Assembly: GCA_003558065.1 (NCBI GenBank) | Contig: PWMU01000095.1 | Coordinates: 1 to 36,433 of the forward strand | Length of the DNA stretch: 36,433 bases | Direction of reading: 5' to 3' | DNA from: Opitutia bacterium | Lineage (GTDB): Bacteria; Verrucomicrobiota; Verrucomicrobiia; Opitutales; T3Sed10-336 | Shown here: positions 1 to 9,011 of the stretch, in pieces | Numbering within the stretch: the stretch's first letter is position 1 | Layout: each line of letters starts with the position of its first letter | The notes under the pieces: generated by a model | The model's input: the letters and a program-made list of their open reading frames with translations, nothing else | What the model was told of the DNA's origin: nothing | Database searches by the model: none | Made by a program: the position numbers and the translations under genes

Positions 1-302
1 ATCATTTCAGGGATTGTTGGGTTAGGGTTTTTGTTAGGTATAAACGGAGGGGCAGGGGTATCGGAACTTTCGGGGAAAGGGTGATCCACTTAGTATAAAT
101 ATAGGGGAATCCTTTATATTGGACCGGGCGAAGCTATTTTTTCCCCGGAAGGCATGTCAAGCCCCGATACGGAAAAATGCCGTTGCCTGTTTCCAGGTCA
201 TGATGGCGACCGCGACCGTGCGCCCTGTGCGGTCACGGGACTGATCGGCGGCCCCCCTCCCCCCGGGCGGGGCCGGGAAGAGGTCAGCCCCCTGGGCGGG
301 CT
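1..302. other. Stretch without a gene downstream of thrS
   Basis: I see no convincing gene here. The only open frame of any length, 154 to 348 on the plus strand, is short, rich in Gly, Pro and Arg, and runs into the 3' end of thrS. The first 40 bases are GT-rich, with a loose 7-base rhythm (GGGATTG at 10, TTGGGTT at 17, AGGGTTT at 24). They may be a decayed member of the heptamer repeats found in the nuo operon. AT-rich patches occur at 90-125. No thrS terminator with a T-run is evident. Confidence 0.5.
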
Positions 303-2129
303 TCAGGACGTGGAAGAAGGGAGAACGCGATCCCGGCTTTCGCTTTGAAGCTGTTCGACAAACGCGTCGAGCTCGCGGGATCCCAGATCGCCGGCGCTCT
401 GGGACCTGACGGCTACCTTCCCTTCAACCTCTTCCTTTTCGCCGACCACCAGAAGATAAGGGATGCGCTCCAGCCGGCCGCGGCGGATCTTGGCGCCAAG
501 CTTTTCATTGCGCTCGTCGAGCGCGGCCCGGAAGCCCGCGGCCTTGAGCTGATTCAGTACGCGGGTTCCGTAACCGTGGAGTTTGTCGCTGATCGGAAGA
601 ACCCGCACCTGTTCCGGTGCCAGCCACAGCGGAAAGCTGCCGGCGAAGTGCTCGATCAATACCCCGCAAAACCGCTCCATCGAGCCAAACGGCGCCCGGT
701 GGATCATGACCGGCCGGTGGTGCTGGTTGTCCTTGCCGATGTAGGACAGATCGAAACGTTCCGGCAGGTTGTAGTCGACCTGTACGGTGCCGAGTTGCCA
801 TTCCCGGCCGATGACGTCCTTGACCACGAAATCGATCTTCGGCCCGTAGAAAGCGGCTTCCCCGGGTTCTTCGGTGAAATGGACCTCGAGTCTTTTCGCG
901 GCTTCGCGCAGGGCGTTCTCGGCCTTGTCCCAGTTGGCGGGATCGCCGGTGTACTTGGTGGAGTCCGGATCGCGCAGACCGATGCGCACGCGGTAGTCGG
1001 TCATCCCCAGGGTGCGGAAAACGGTCTTGACCAATTCGAGGCAACCGGCGATCTCCGCGCCCACCTGTTCCTCGGTGCAGAAAATGTGGGCGTCGTCCTG
1101 CGTGAACCCGCGGACGCGGGTCATCCCGTTCAACTCCCCGGACTGTTCCCAGCGATAAACCGTGCCGAATTCCGCCAGCCGCACGGGGAGGTCCCGGTAG
1201 GAGTGGGGGCTCGAATCGAAGATCTTGATGTGCATGGGGCAGTTCATCGGCTTGAGCAGGTAGCCTTCGATTTCCCCTTGCTGCATCAGGTTGGCCAGTT
1301 CGCCGCAGGTGCAGCCGTCCCGGGCGCGTTCGTCAAGAAACTCATGGTGAATGATCGGCGGAAACTGCGAGTCCTGGTAGTAGGGAAAATGTCCCGAGGC
1401 TTTGAAGAGGTCCAGCTTGCCCACGTGCGGCGTGAAGACCTGCTCGTACCCCTGCTTGCGCAGTTCTTCGGCGATGAAGTTCTGCAGTTCCTGACGGATC
1501 ACGGCGCCGTGCGGCTTCCACAGCACCAGGCCCTGCCCCACGGTCTCGTCGATGTGAAACAGCTCCAGTTCGCGGCCCAGTTTCCGGTGGTCCCGTTTTT
1601 TCGCCTCCTCAAGCCGTTCCAGGTAGGCGCCTAACTCCTCCTTGCTGGGAAACGCGGTGCCGTAGATGCGCTGGAGCTGCTTGTTCTTTTCGTCGCCCCG
1701 GTGATAGGCCCCGGCGATCGTTAGCAGCTTGAACGCCTTGATCTGCTTGGTGTATCGCACATGAGTGCCGGCGCACAGGTCGACAAACTCGCCGTTACGG
1801 TAGAAGGTCACCGGTTCATCCGGAGGAATATCCTCCAGGCGTCCGATCTTGTAGGGCTGATTGCGCTCTTCGAAAAACTTCCTCGCTTCCTCCCGGGTTG
1901 TTTCGATCCGCTCGAAGCGCTGATTCTCCCTGGTTATTTTGCGCATCTCCTCCTCGATCCGATCCAGGTCTTCGGCGGTGATCTTCCGGTCGAGGTCGAA
2001 GTCGTAGTAAAACCCGGTGTCCGTCGGCGGACCGATATCGAGCTTGGCCTCCGGAAAAATCCGGAGGACGGCGGTGGCCATGACGTGCGCGGCCGAGTGG
2101 CGGAGTTCTTCAAGTGGAGTCATCGGCAT
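303..2129 (-). CDS. thrS: Threonyl-tRNA synthetase lacking the TGS domain
   Basis: Class II aminoacyl-tRNA synthetase that charges tRNA-Thr in the cytoplasm. With the ATG at 2129 it is 608 residues. The editing (N2) domain begins almost at once with RHSAAHVMATAV, so the roughly 60-residue N-terminal TGS domain of the E. coli enzyme is absent. Motif 2 (RVRGFTQDDAHIF) and motif 3 (GSMERFCGVLIEHF) are intact. The zinc ligands are expected at Cys of KPMNCP, His of DDAHIF and His of MIHRAPFGS. Just before KPMNCP there is an insertion of about 22 residues containing GCTCGELANL, not present in E. coli. The anticodon-binding domain is complete. The start is uncertain: ATG 2123 or an in-frame TTG at 2171 are alternatives, and none has a good ribosome-binding site. 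It lies 70 bases after cysS and is probably cotranscribed with it. Confidence 0.95.
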   Translation of the reverse strand: MPMTPLEELRHSAAHVMATAVLRIFPEAKLDIGPPTDTGFYYDFDLDRKITAEDLDRIEEEMRKITRENQRFERIETTREEARKFFEERNQPYKIGRLEDIPPDEPVTFYRNGEFVDLCAGTHVRYTKQIKAFKLLTIAGAYHRGDEKNKQLQRIYGTAFPSKEELGAYLERLEEAKKRDHRKLGRELELFHIDETVGQGLVLWKPHGAVIRQELQNFIAEELRKQGYEQVFTPHVGKLDLFKASGHFPYYQDSQFPPIIHHEFLDERARDGCTCGELANLMQQGEIEGYLLKPMNCPMHIKIFDSSPHSYRDLPVRLAEFGTVYRWEQSGELNGMTRVRGFTQDDAHIFCTEEQVGAEIAGCLELVKTVFRTLGMTDYRVRIGLRDPDSTKYTGDPANWDKAENALREAAKRLEVHFTEEPGEAAFYGPKIDFVVKDVIGREWQLGTVQVDYNLPERFDLSYIGKDNQHHRPVMIHRAPFGSMERFCGVLIEHFAGSFPLWLAPEQVRVLPISDKLHGYGTRVLNQLKAAGFRAALDERNEKLGAKIRRGRLERIPYLLVVGEKEEVEGKVAVRSQSAGDLGSRELDAFVEQLQSESRDRVLPSSTS

Positions 2130-2199
2130 AGGAAAACCGTTAACCCAACACCTGGCGGGGAATTTTTGCAACGAGCTTTTGCCGGAATGCCATGGAGCT

Positions 2200-3645
2200 T
2201 CACAACGCCTCCAGTTCGTACCCGTCCTTTCGGTCGAGAATCCGCCAGCCGGCTTCCTTCAATTGATCGCGGAGCGCGTCGGCACGGGCGAAGTCTTTGT
2301 CCCGTTTGGCCTGCCAGCGCGCCTCCGCCAGTTTCCGGATTTCTTCAGGGGCCTCGGGTCTGGCTGCTTCCCGGTCGCGATGAAGGTCGAGTCCGAGAGC
2401 GCGGACGATTTTGGCGAAGCCCCAGGCCTGCTTTCCTGCCACGCCGGGGGCGCCCGGGTTTTTCGCGAGGTCGCCCAGTGCCCGAAACGCCTCCCCCAGG
2501 GCGGCGGGCGTGTTCAAATCGCGGGTCAACTGTTCCCAGGCCGGCTGGAACGCACCGGCATCTTCGCCGGCGTGTTTCATGATAGTGCCGGCGTCGTAAA
2601 AGGCGTCCCGGTCGATTCCAGCGGTTTCCATCAGCGCATCGGCCTTCGCGCGCAACCGTTTGAGCGCGCTCTCGGCCGCGTGGAGCGTATCCATGGTGAA
2701 GTTGAGCTGCTGGCGGTAGTGGGCGGAGATGAGCACGTAGCGGACCGCCATGGGCCCGTGCCCCCTGGCCTGGATATCATCAAGGGTGTACAGGTTGCCC
2801 AGGCTCTTGCTCATTTTGCTGCCCTCGACCGTGAGGTGGGCGCAGTGAAACCAGTGCCGGGCGAAGGGTTTGCAGGTGCAGGCTTCGCTCTGGGCGATTT
2901 CGTTTTCGTGGTGCGGGAAGACCAGGTCGACGCCCCCGCCGTGAAGGTCGAAGGTCTGGCCGAGGTACGCCATGCTCATCGCACTGCATTCGAGGTGCCA
3001 TCCGGGCCGGCCCGGGCCCCAGGGGCTTTCCCAGCAGACATCGCCGTCCTCCTCCTTGTGCGCTTTCCACAGCGCGAAGTCCGCCCCGGAATCCCGTTCG
3101 TACTCGTCGGCGTCAATCGGCTCGCCGCCGGCGGGTCCTTCCCGGTCGGTCGTGATCTCGCGTTCCTTGAGTCGCGACAGTTTGCCGTAGTTGCCGAACG
3201 AGGACACGCGGAAATAAACCGACCCGCTTTCCGAGGCGTAGGCGTGGCCGCGGTCGATCAGGCATCGGATCAGTTCAATCTGCTGCTTGATGTGATCGGT
3301 GGCCGCCGGTTCGAAGTGGGGCGGCAGCATGTTGAGAGCGGCACTGTCGCGGTGAAAACGTTCGGTCCAGCCGCGTGTGAACTCTTTGAGCGGGACGCTT
3401 TTCGCCCGCGATTCGCGGATCGTCTTGTCGTCGACATCGGTCAGGTTGCGTACGTGTTTGACGGACAGGCCGCTCAATTCGACCGTCCGCCGGAAAACAT
3501 CCTGAAGGAGAAACGTCCGCAGATTTCCGATGTGGGATGGTCCGTACACCGTGGGACCGCAGCAATAAAACCCGAGCGTTTTGCCGTCCTCAGGCCGGAT
3601 TTCGGAGATCGAGCGGGTCAGGGTGTCGTAGAGTGAAACTGGCAT
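2200..3645 (-). CDS. cysS: Cysteinyl-tRNA synthetase
   Basis: Class I synthetase that charges tRNA-Cys; 481 residues, the usual size. It shows the N-terminal [15 protein letters not shown] region, carrying a zinc-ligand Cys and the HIGH-type motif (here HIGN, residues 38-41). Further on are [13 protein letters not shown] and [13 protein letters not shown] with further zinc ligands, and [10 protein letters not shown], the KMSKS loop. The C-terminus has the typical short domain ending in GYELEAL. The reading frame stays open far upstream, antisense to hemB, but homology begins at [10 protein letters not shown], so the ATG at 3645 is chosen. It is first in a leftward pair with thrS and divergent from hemB across a 93-base spacer that contains a palindrome. 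Confidence 0.96.
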   Translation of the reverse strand: MPVSLYDTLTRSISEIRPEDGKTLGFYCCGPTVYGPSHIGNLRTFLLQDVFRRTVELSGLSVKHVRNLTDVDDKTIRESRAKSVPLKEFTRGWTERFHRDSAALNMLPPHFEPAATDHIKQQIELIRCLIDRGHAYASESGSVYFRVSSFGNYGKLSRLKEREITTDREGPAGGEPIDADEYERDSGADFALWKAHKEEDGDVCWESPWGPGRPGWHLECSAMSMAYLGQTFDLHGGGVDLVFPHHENEIAQSEACTCKPFARHWFHCAHLTVEGSKMSKSLGNLYTLDDIQARGHGPMAVRYVLISAHYRQQLNFTMDTLHAAESALKRLRAKADALMETAGIDRDAFYDAGTIMKHAGEDAGAFQPAWEQLTRDLNTPAALGEAFRALGDLAKNPGAPGVAGKQAWGFAKIVRALGLDLHRDREAARPEAPEEIRKLAEARWQAKRDKDFARADALRDQLKEAGWRILDRKDGYELEAL

Positions 3646-3700
3646 GATGCGACGATCGACGGCGGGCCGGAGGATTCCATCCCCTTTCCTGGTTTTCGTG

Positions 3701-3718
3701 ATTTCCCTGCAGGGGAAA
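3701..3718. promoter_or_regulatory. Palindrome in the cysS/hemB divergent spacer
   Basis: CCCTGCAGGG is a perfect 10-bp palindrome at 3705-3714 if read with its flanking T and A tracts. It is extended by TTT on the left and AAA on the right, with one extra G. It lies between the divergent starts of cysS (3645) and hemB (3739), directly upstream of a possible -10 (TAGAAT at about 3724). It could be an operator, but this is positional inference only. Confidence 0.3.
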
Positions 3719-3738
3719 ATGACTAGAATCTCCGTCCA

Positions 3739-4755
3739 ATGAGTGAAGAATTCAAGCTGGAATTGACAAGTCGTCCCCGCCGTCTCCGCGCCGCGGCTTC
3801 GCGGCGGGCTCTGGTGGAGGAAACCCTGCTGAGTCCCGCCGACCTGATCGCTCCCTTGTTCGTGGTCGATGGCGCCGGGAAACCGGAGGCCGTCGAGTCG
3901 ATGCCCTGCGTCTTCCGGCTGCCGGTCGAGCAGCTCGTGGCCGAGTGCCGCGAGCTCTATGAGCTGGGGGTTCCGGCGGTGGCGCTGTTTCCCTGTCTGG
4001 AGGCGTCGGTGAAGGACGAGGTCGGAAGCGCGGCTCTCGACGGAAACGGGCTCCTTCTGAGGGCGGTGCGCGCCGTCAGGCACGAGGTGCCGGAACTCAC
4101 CGTGATTACGGATATCGCTCTGGACCCGTACACGACCCACGGTCATGACGGAATTCTGACTGCGGACGGTACCGACGTGGTGAATGACGCCACCGTTGAA
4201 GTGCTGGCGAAAATGGCGGTGCTGCACGCCGGTGTCGGCGTCGATATGGTGGCGCCGTCGGACATGATGGACGGCCGCGTGGGAGCCATTCGAGCCGCGC
4301 TCGATGACGCCGGCGGCACCTCCACCGCTATCCTCGCCTATTCCGCGAAATTCGCTTCCGCCTACTACGGACCGTTCCGCGATGCCGTCGGCAGTGCCGC
4401 GGCCGCCGGAAAGCCGCCGCTCGACAAGCGAACCTACCAGCTCAATCCCGCCAACCGCCGGGAGGCCCTCCGCGAAGGCTTTCTCGATGAAAGCGAAGGC
4501 GCCGACATCCTGATGGTGAAGCCGGCCGGGCCGTACCTTGACATTATCCGCGACCTGCGCGGTCAGACGGACCTGCCGGTTGCGGCCTACCAGGTTTCCG
4601 GCGAATACGCCCAAATCCACGCCGCCGCCGAACGCGGGTGGCTCGACCTCTGTTCGGCCCGCGACGAGTCCCTTTTGGCAGTCAAACGGGCGGGGGCCGA
4701 CATGATCCTGACTTATTTTGCCAGAAACGTGGCTGAAGGTCGAAGTCGGGCGTGA
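3739..4755 (+). CDS. hemB: Porphobilinogen synthase (delta-aminolevulinate dehydratase)
   Basis: Condenses two 5-aminolevulinate molecules into porphobilinogen, the first common tetrapyrrole step, in the cytoplasm. It is 338 residues, the normal length. The Schiff-base lysines are visible at K204 (YSAKFASAYYGPF) and K261 (ILMVKPAGPYLDII). The metal-site segment reads DIALDPYTTHGHDG (125-138). It has Asp where zinc-type enzymes carry cysteines, so this is the Cys-less, magnesium-type family known from Pseudomonas. No clear Shine-Dalgarno sequence precedes the ATG. It converges on the acidic protein gene across 72 bases that can fold into a two-part hairpin. It probably feeds haem for the respiratory chain encoded further right. 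Confidence 0.96.
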   Translation: MSEEFKLELTSRPRRLRAAASRRALVEETLLSPADLIAPLFVVDGAGKPEAVESMPCVFRLPVEQLVAECRELYELGVPAVALFPCLEASVKDEVGSAALDGNGLLLRAVRAVRHEVPELTVITDIALDPYTTHGHDGILTADGTDVVNDATVEVLAKMAVLHAGVGVDMVAPSDMMDGRVGAIRAALDDAGGTSTAILAYSAKFASAYYGPFRDAVGSAAAAGKPPLDKRTYQLNPANRREALREGFLDESEGADILMVKPAGPYLDIIRDLRGQTDLPVAAYQVSGEYAQIHAAAERGWLDLCSARDESLLAVKRAGADMILTYFARNVAEGRSRA

Positions 4756-4777
4756 ACCGGGAAAACGAGGGAGACCG

Positions 4778-4827
4778 TTCGGGGATCAGTCAGGTTCAGC
4801 TACCCGACCGAAACCTGAACCCCCGAA
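4778..4827. terminator. Composite hairpin between convergent genes
   Basis: Two nested perfect stems fill the gap between the hemB stop and the stop of the leftward acidic protein gene. The outer stem is TTCGGG (4778-4783) with CCCGAA (4822-4827); the inner is GGTTCAG (4793-4799) with CTGAACC (4815-4821). No T-run follows on either strand, so it is not a canonical intrinsic terminator. Its position suggests a bidirectional end or mRNA 3' structure. The right half (4809-4828) also has the GAA-every-7-bases rhythm seen in the nuo spacers. Confidence 0.35.
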
Positions 4828-5616
4828 TCAGCACGACTTTTTCCGACCCTGCCCGGGGGGGTTGACCTCCTCGTCCTCTTTCTCTTCAAGTTCGTCGAGG
4901 TCTTCTTCCTCGTCATCGCTGAAGTCGTCCAGGCTCTCTTCTTTCTCCTCGCCGTCGTCCTCGTCCCACTTAAGGGTTTCGTCTTTTTTGAGCTCCTCCT
5001 CTTCCTTTTCGTCGATGTCGGGGAAGTCTTCGTTGACCTCTTCCTCAATGGCGCGTTCCTTCGGTTCCTCTTCGTCGGCCTCGTATCCGGCCGGTACGTA
5101 CTCCAGGATGTTGACGATTTCGCTGAAGAGGTGGACGGCGCTGCCTTCAATGAAGCTGTTGTTCTGTTCCTCCCGAATCTCTTCTTCGATCTCGTCGAGA
5201 GTCAGCTTCTGTTCGAAGTCGATGGTGTCATTGAGTAGTTTGACGCGGAGCCTGGTGATATGGTCGATGAAATCGGCATACGGGCCGGTATCCTCGTCGA
5301 TCACGTTGGGGAGGGCGAAGAGTTGGTCTTCGGCGTCCAGGATCGATTCGTTGGCACGGGACAGGCGCACCCGCCCCTTGCCCAGATCCTTGTCTATTCG
5401 GAATGGAAAGAAAGCCGCCTCGAGGATATTGGAGTCAAATCCGTAGTCGTTAAGCGGTTCGATTAAATCGATGATGTAGCTCATCTGCCTGGGATCGATG
5501 ATGCTCAGCCCGTCGAGATCCCAGTGGACATCGTCGCTGATTTCATCGACCCACCAATTAAGATCTTCTCCAAGTCTTACGATGCTACATTCCAGTTGCG
5601 GTTTTGATTTTGCCAT
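4828..5616 (-). CDS. Unrecognised protein with long acidic C-terminal tail
   Basis: 262 residues; I do not recognise a family. Residues 1-175 look folded, with mixed hydrophobic and charged sequence, tryptophans at 21, 22 and 32, and predicted helices around 110-175. Residues about 181-251 are almost entirely Glu, Asp and Lys, including runs such as DDEEEDLDELEEKEDEE. The last residues are basic and end in Cys (GQGRKKSC). There is no signal peptide or membrane segment, so it is probably cytoplasmic. Such acidic tails occur in RNA polymerase delta, chaperones and nucleic-acid mimics, but nothing here shows which applies. The start at 5616 (MAKSKPQLEC) is the natural one. It stands alone, convergent with hemB and divergent from pyrD. 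Confidence 0.85.
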   Translation of the reverse strand: MAKSKPQLECSIVRLGEDLNWWVDEISDDVHWDLDGLSIIDPRQMSYIIDLIEPLNDYGFDSNILEAAFFPFRIDKDLGKGRVRLSRANESILDAEDQLFALPNVIDEDTGPYADFIDHITRLRVKLLNDTIDFEQKLTLDEIEEEIREEQNNSFIEGSAVHLFSEIVNILEYVPAGYEADEEEPKERAIEEEVNEDFPDIDEKEEEELKKDETLKWDEDDGEEKEESLDDFSDDEEEDLDELEEKEDEEVNPPGQGRKKSC

Positions 5617-5880
5617 ATATGAGTTTACGCTTATGAATACCAGGGTTCGACGCCGGGGCTGCCGGTTGCAAAACTGTTCTACTGCAGGAAAAAAACCTGT
5701 AGGCCAGGCAAGTCAACCTGCGAAATGATTATATTTTAAATAAAGTGGCGGATTTGGGCTCGCTCGGTTCCCCTCCGTCGGGCAAACTCCTAGTGGTCAC
5801 CGAAATAGGTGGACAACCCGGTACGAGAGAAAGTATCACTTTTCCGGTGTTCGCTCCCCTGATACTTTGAGCATATTTTA

Positions 5881-6948
5881 ATGGGATTCTGGTACGACAA
5901 CGCGATCAAGCCTTATCTTTTCCGTCGCGACCCGGAAGCGGCTCACCAGATGGCGGTCAACGGCATGGCTTCACTGGGACGCTGCGTCCCCCTGTGCCGG
6001 GTGCTGGAAGGCTGGAACCGCCTGGGAAAGCGGTGCCGGCCTATCGAACTCTTCGGGCTTCAGTTTCCCAACGCGGTGGGACTGGCGGCGGGGTTCGACA
6101 AGAATGCTGTCTGTTGGCGTGCGGCGGCCGCTTTCGGGTTCGGGCACGTCGAAATCGGGACAGTCACCGCACGGCGACAGCCGGGAAATCCCCGCCCGCG
6201 GATCTTTCGCTACCCGGAGGAAGAAGCGGTGATCAACCGGATGGGGTTCAACAACGACGGGGCCGAACGCGTGGCCCGCCGGCTTTCTCGTACCCGTCGC
6301 GCCCGGCGCCGGATTCCGCTCGGCATCAATATCGGAAAATCCCGGGTTGTTTCGATTGAGGATGCGGCCGAGGATTATCTGTTCTCCTTCGAGGCGCTCG
6401 CCGATTACGCGGATTATTTTGCGATCAATGTCAGCAGCCCCAATACCCCGGATCTCCGAACGCTGCAGGAGGAATCGCAGCTCATAAAGCTGTTGACGGT
6501 GTTGCGGGATGCCAATCAGAGGCGGGTTGAAGCGACGGGGAAAAGCCGCGTTCCTATCCTGGTAAAAATCTCCCCCGATTTGAGTTATCGCCAGATTGAC
6601 GGAATTCTTGCCGCTGTGATGGAACTCGGGTTTGACGGGATCATAGCCACTAACACGACGTTGGAAAGACCCGGCAGATTCGCTGAAGTTCGCGAATCCG
6701 GGGGGCTTAGCGGTCAGCCGCTGCGCAGGCGCGCCACACACGTGATCAACTACGTCCATCTGCAGACACAGGGCCGGCTTCCGATTATCGGGGTGGGGGG
6801 AATCCATGATTCGGAGTCTGCCGGCGAGAAGATGGACGCCGGGGCGTCCCTGATTCAGGTGTACACCGGCATGGTCTACCGCGGGCCGCTCTTTGCGCGC
6901 GAAGTGGCCCGAGCGGTCGCCCACCGCCAGAGGAACGACTGGGTCTGA
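5881..6948 (+). CDS. pyrD: Dihydroorotate dehydrogenase (quinone), class 2
   Basis: Oxidises dihydroorotate to orotate in pyrimidine synthesis and passes electrons to membrane quinone. It is 355 residues. The N-terminal amphipathic extension typical of membrane-associated class 2 enzymes is present (WYDNAIKPYLFRRDPEAAHQ). The FMN barrel motifs are clear: GLAAGFDKNA (68-77), GTVTARRQPGNPRPR, INRMGFNNDG, and AINVSSPNTPDLRTLQ, where Ser186 matches the catalytic Ser of E. coli PyrD. Also present are VKISPDL, IIATNTT, GGLSGQPL and GVGGI. The start has no visible Shine-Dalgarno sequence. It is a single gene, convergent with dapF across 65 bases. It shares the quinone pool with complex I. Confidence 0.96.
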   Translation: MGFWYDNAIKPYLFRRDPEAAHQMAVNGMASLGRCVPLCRVLEGWNRLGKRCRPIELFGLQFPNAVGLAAGFDKNAVCWRAAAAFGFGHVEIGTVTARRQPGNPRPRIFRYPEEEAVINRMGFNNDGAERVARRLSRTRRARRRIPLGINIGKSRVVSIEDAAEDYLFSFEALADYADYFAINVSSPNTPDLRTLQEESQLIKLLTVLRDANQRRVEATGKSRVPILVKISPDLSYRQIDGILAAVMELGFDGIIATNTTLERPGRFAEVRESGGLSGQPLRRRATHVINYVHLQTQGRLPIIGVGGIHDSESAGEKMDAGASLIQVYTGMVYRGPLFAREVARAVAHRQRNDWV

Positions 6949-7013
6949 GGAGCGGAAGGGATCGCCCCCCGGCCCGGCACCCTGAAACACTGAACCCCGC
7001 CCCTCGCTTTCGC

Positions 7014-7850
7014 TCACCCCGTTGTCACCTTCCCGGCCAGTTCGATGGTTCCCGTAAACACCGTTGCGGCCGGACCGGTCATCAGGACATTCTCAACCTC
7101 CCGCTGCCCCTTGACGGTAAAATCGACAGTCAGGGTGTCCCCGCTGCGCACGTTGACCTGCACGGGTCCGGGCACCCCGCGGATCAGGTGAGCGACGATT
7201 CCGGCAGCCGTCACTCCCGTGCCGCAGGCCAGCGTCTCGTCTTCCACGCCCCGTTCGTACGTGCGGATCAACAAGGTTCCGTCGTCACGGATCTCGACAA
7301 AATTCGCGTTGGCCCCCTTTGGCGCGAAGGCCGCGTGATAGCGAAGCTCGGCGCCCTCGCGGCGAATGTCGACAGCTTCGATATCGTCGACGAACCGCAC
7401 GGCGTGCGGAACGCCGGTGTTGGTGTAGTGAACCGTCGCCGGGCCGTTTGCCAGCTCGAGGGTGCGGTCGAGCTTTGTGTCCCCAGGCGGCCTCATCTGA
7501 ATCGTGTACCGGCCGTTAGTGACCGCGGCGGTAAGGGCGCCCGCGTCGGTCATGAAGCGGAGCTCCTTTCCCGAACCGAGACCCCTGGAAAGGGCGAAGG
7601 CCGTGAAACAGCGCGCACCGTTGCCACACATTTCTCCCCGCGAACCGTCCGCGTTGTAATAAACCATTCGCGCGTCGAGTCCGGTGTCGCCGGGCTCCTC
7701 CAGGAGCAGCACGCCGTCCGCTCCGATTCCGAAACGCCGGTGGCAGAGCCGAACCACTTGCTCCGGGCCGATCTCCCGCCCGCCCTCAAGATTGTCGATC
7801 ACCACGAAGTCGTTGCCCGACCCGTGCATTTTTGTGAATCCGATTTTCAT
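7014..7850 (-). CDS. dapF: Diaminopimelate epimerase
   Basis: Interconverts LL- and meso-diaminopimelate for lysine and peptidoglycan synthesis, using a cofactor-free two-cysteine mechanism. It is 278 residues, the family norm. Both catalytic cysteines are in their usual settings: C75 in EMCGNGARC and C209 in EDETLACGTGV. The N-terminal MHGSGNDFVVID signature and ADGSRGEMCG are intact. Its ATG overlaps the TGA of cysE in an ATGA junction, with GGAAGG just upstream, so translation is very likely coupled. A pairing of lysine/peptidoglycan and cysteine genes has no obvious pathway link. Confidence 0.96.
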   Translation of the reverse strand: MKIGFTKMHGSGNDFVVIDNLEGGREIGPEQVVRLCHRRFGIGADGVLLLEEPGDTGLDARMVYYNADGSRGEMCGNGARCFTAFALSRGLGSGKELRFMTDAGALTAAVTNGRYTIQMRPPGDTKLDRTLELANGPATVHYTNTGVPHAVRFVDDIEAVDIRREGAELRYHAAFAPKGANANFVEIRDDGTLLIRTYERGVEDETLACGTGVTAAGIVAHLIRGVPGPVQVNVRSGDTLTVDFTVKGQREVENVLMTGPAATVFTGTIELAGKVTTG

Positions 7851-8743
7851 CCTTCCGCTTTCTCCCGGTCCTTACGCGAGCGGACCACGAGATTCTCTCC
7901 TTTGTAATAGGCGATGCTGTTGGGAGGGATCGATTCCATCAGCCAGACGTTCGCGCCGACAATCGAGTCCTTCCCGATCCGCGTCTCCCCGCCCAGAATC
8001 GTCGCCCCTGCGTAAATCGTTACGTTATCCTCGATGTCCGGGTGGCGCTTGATGCCTTTGACCAATTTTCCGTCGGGGTCGACTTTGAAGGACTTCGCTC
8101 CGAGCGTGACTCCCTGGTACAGCTTGACGTGGGATCCGATTGTAGTGGTTTCCCCAATGACCACTCCCGTGCCGTGGTCGATGAAAAAATGAGACCCGAT
8201 CTGCGCGCCGGGGTGGATGTCGATTCCGGTCTGGCGGTGCGCGTACTCCGTCAACATACGCGGCAGCAGGGGAATGTCCTGTTCGTAAGCGACATGCGCG
8301 ATGCGTTGCAGGGAGATCGCCAGGATGCAGGGGTAAGCCAGGATGATCTCGTCAAAGCTCTTCGCCGCCGGATCACCTTCATAAGCGGCTTCCACGTCGG
8401 TCTGCAAAAGCCGGCGAATAACCGGAAAGGCGGCCAGAATCGCTTCCGCCTCCCCTTCAGCCGTGCCCCGGACCTTTGACTGCCGGTCCGAGAGCACGCA
8501 TTTCTCGACCTCGCGCGTCAGCGTGCGGTGAAGCTGGCCGAGCCGTGCCTCAAGAAGATCCTCCAGACGTTCACGGGAATATTCGTTGTGCTGAAAAAAA
8601 CCCGGGAAAAGCAGATGAATCAGGTCCTGGGCCAGCACGTCGATCGCTTCCTGCGAAGGCAGGTTGGGGCCGTCCAGGTGATTGATCCCCCCGTCGCTGC
8701 GGTACGACGTGAGCAGCTCTTGCTTGATCTTTTCGAGAGACAT
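7847..8743 (-). CDS. cysE: Serine O-acetyltransferase
   Basis: Transfers acetyl from acetyl-CoA to serine, giving the O-acetylserine used for cysteine synthesis. It is 298 residues from the ATG at 8743 (MSLEKIKQEL). An N-terminal helical domain of about 170 residues is followed by left-handed beta-helix hexapeptide repeats. D175 (GIDIHPGAQIG) and H190 (FIDHGTGVVIGE) match the catalytic Asp/His pair of E. coli CysE. It is the longer EpsC/plastid-like type rather than the compact enterobacterial form. The frame stays open upstream to 8833, but that part looks non-conserved. GGAG lies about 15 bases before the chosen start. Coupled to dapF. Confidence 0.93.
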   Translation of the reverse strand: MSLEKIKQELLTSYRSDGGINHLDGPNLPSQEAIDVLAQDLIHLLFPGFFQHNEYSRERLEDLLEARLGQLHRTLTREVEKCVLSDRQSKVRGTAEGEAEAILAAFPVIRRLLQTDVEAAYEGDPAAKSFDEIILAYPCILAISLQRIAHVAYEQDIPLLPRMLTEYAHRQTGIDIHPGAQIGSHFFIDHGTGVVIGETTTIGSHVKLYQGVTLGAKSFKVDPDGKLVKGIKRHPDIEDNVTIYAGATILGGETRIGKDSIVGANVWLMESIPPNSIAYYKGENLVVRSRKDREKAEG

Positions 8744-8929
8744 GGCGTTCGTTGACTGCTCCTGCACAAGGCGGGCCGGGCCGTGGAATAAATAGGCAGG
8801 CTGCCACGGAGTCGCGGGACGGGCAAGCCACAATCCCCTTTATGTCGAGACAAAGAGGCCTCGCCGGTGCCGACTCCGGAATCCTGAATCATTCTCCGGT
8901 CGCGTGACTGAAGTCGGAAAAAAAGGGGG

Positions 8930-9011
8930 TGCTCAGGAGGGGACTCGAACCCCTACACCTTTCGGCATACGCCCCTCAAGCGTACGTGTCTACCAATTCC
9001 ACCACCTGAGC
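8930..9011 (-). tRNA. tRNA-Leu (anticodon GAG)
   Basis: Reading the minus strand, the acceptor stem GCTCAGG pairs with CCTGAGC and the discriminator is A. The D-loop contains AATTGGTAGAC. The anticodon stem TACGC/GCGTA encloses loop TTGAGGG, giving anticodon GAG (CUC/CUU codons). A short extra arm (CCGAAAGG) identifies class II. The T-arm is AGGGG TTCGAGT CCCCT. The 3' CCA is not encoded; CCCCC follows the discriminator. Confidence 0.95.

Noticed and set aside
345-1634. 429-residue open frame antisense to thrS
   Set aside because: Composition is that of a reverse-strand shadow in high-GC DNA. It lies wholly over a clearly conserved synthetase.
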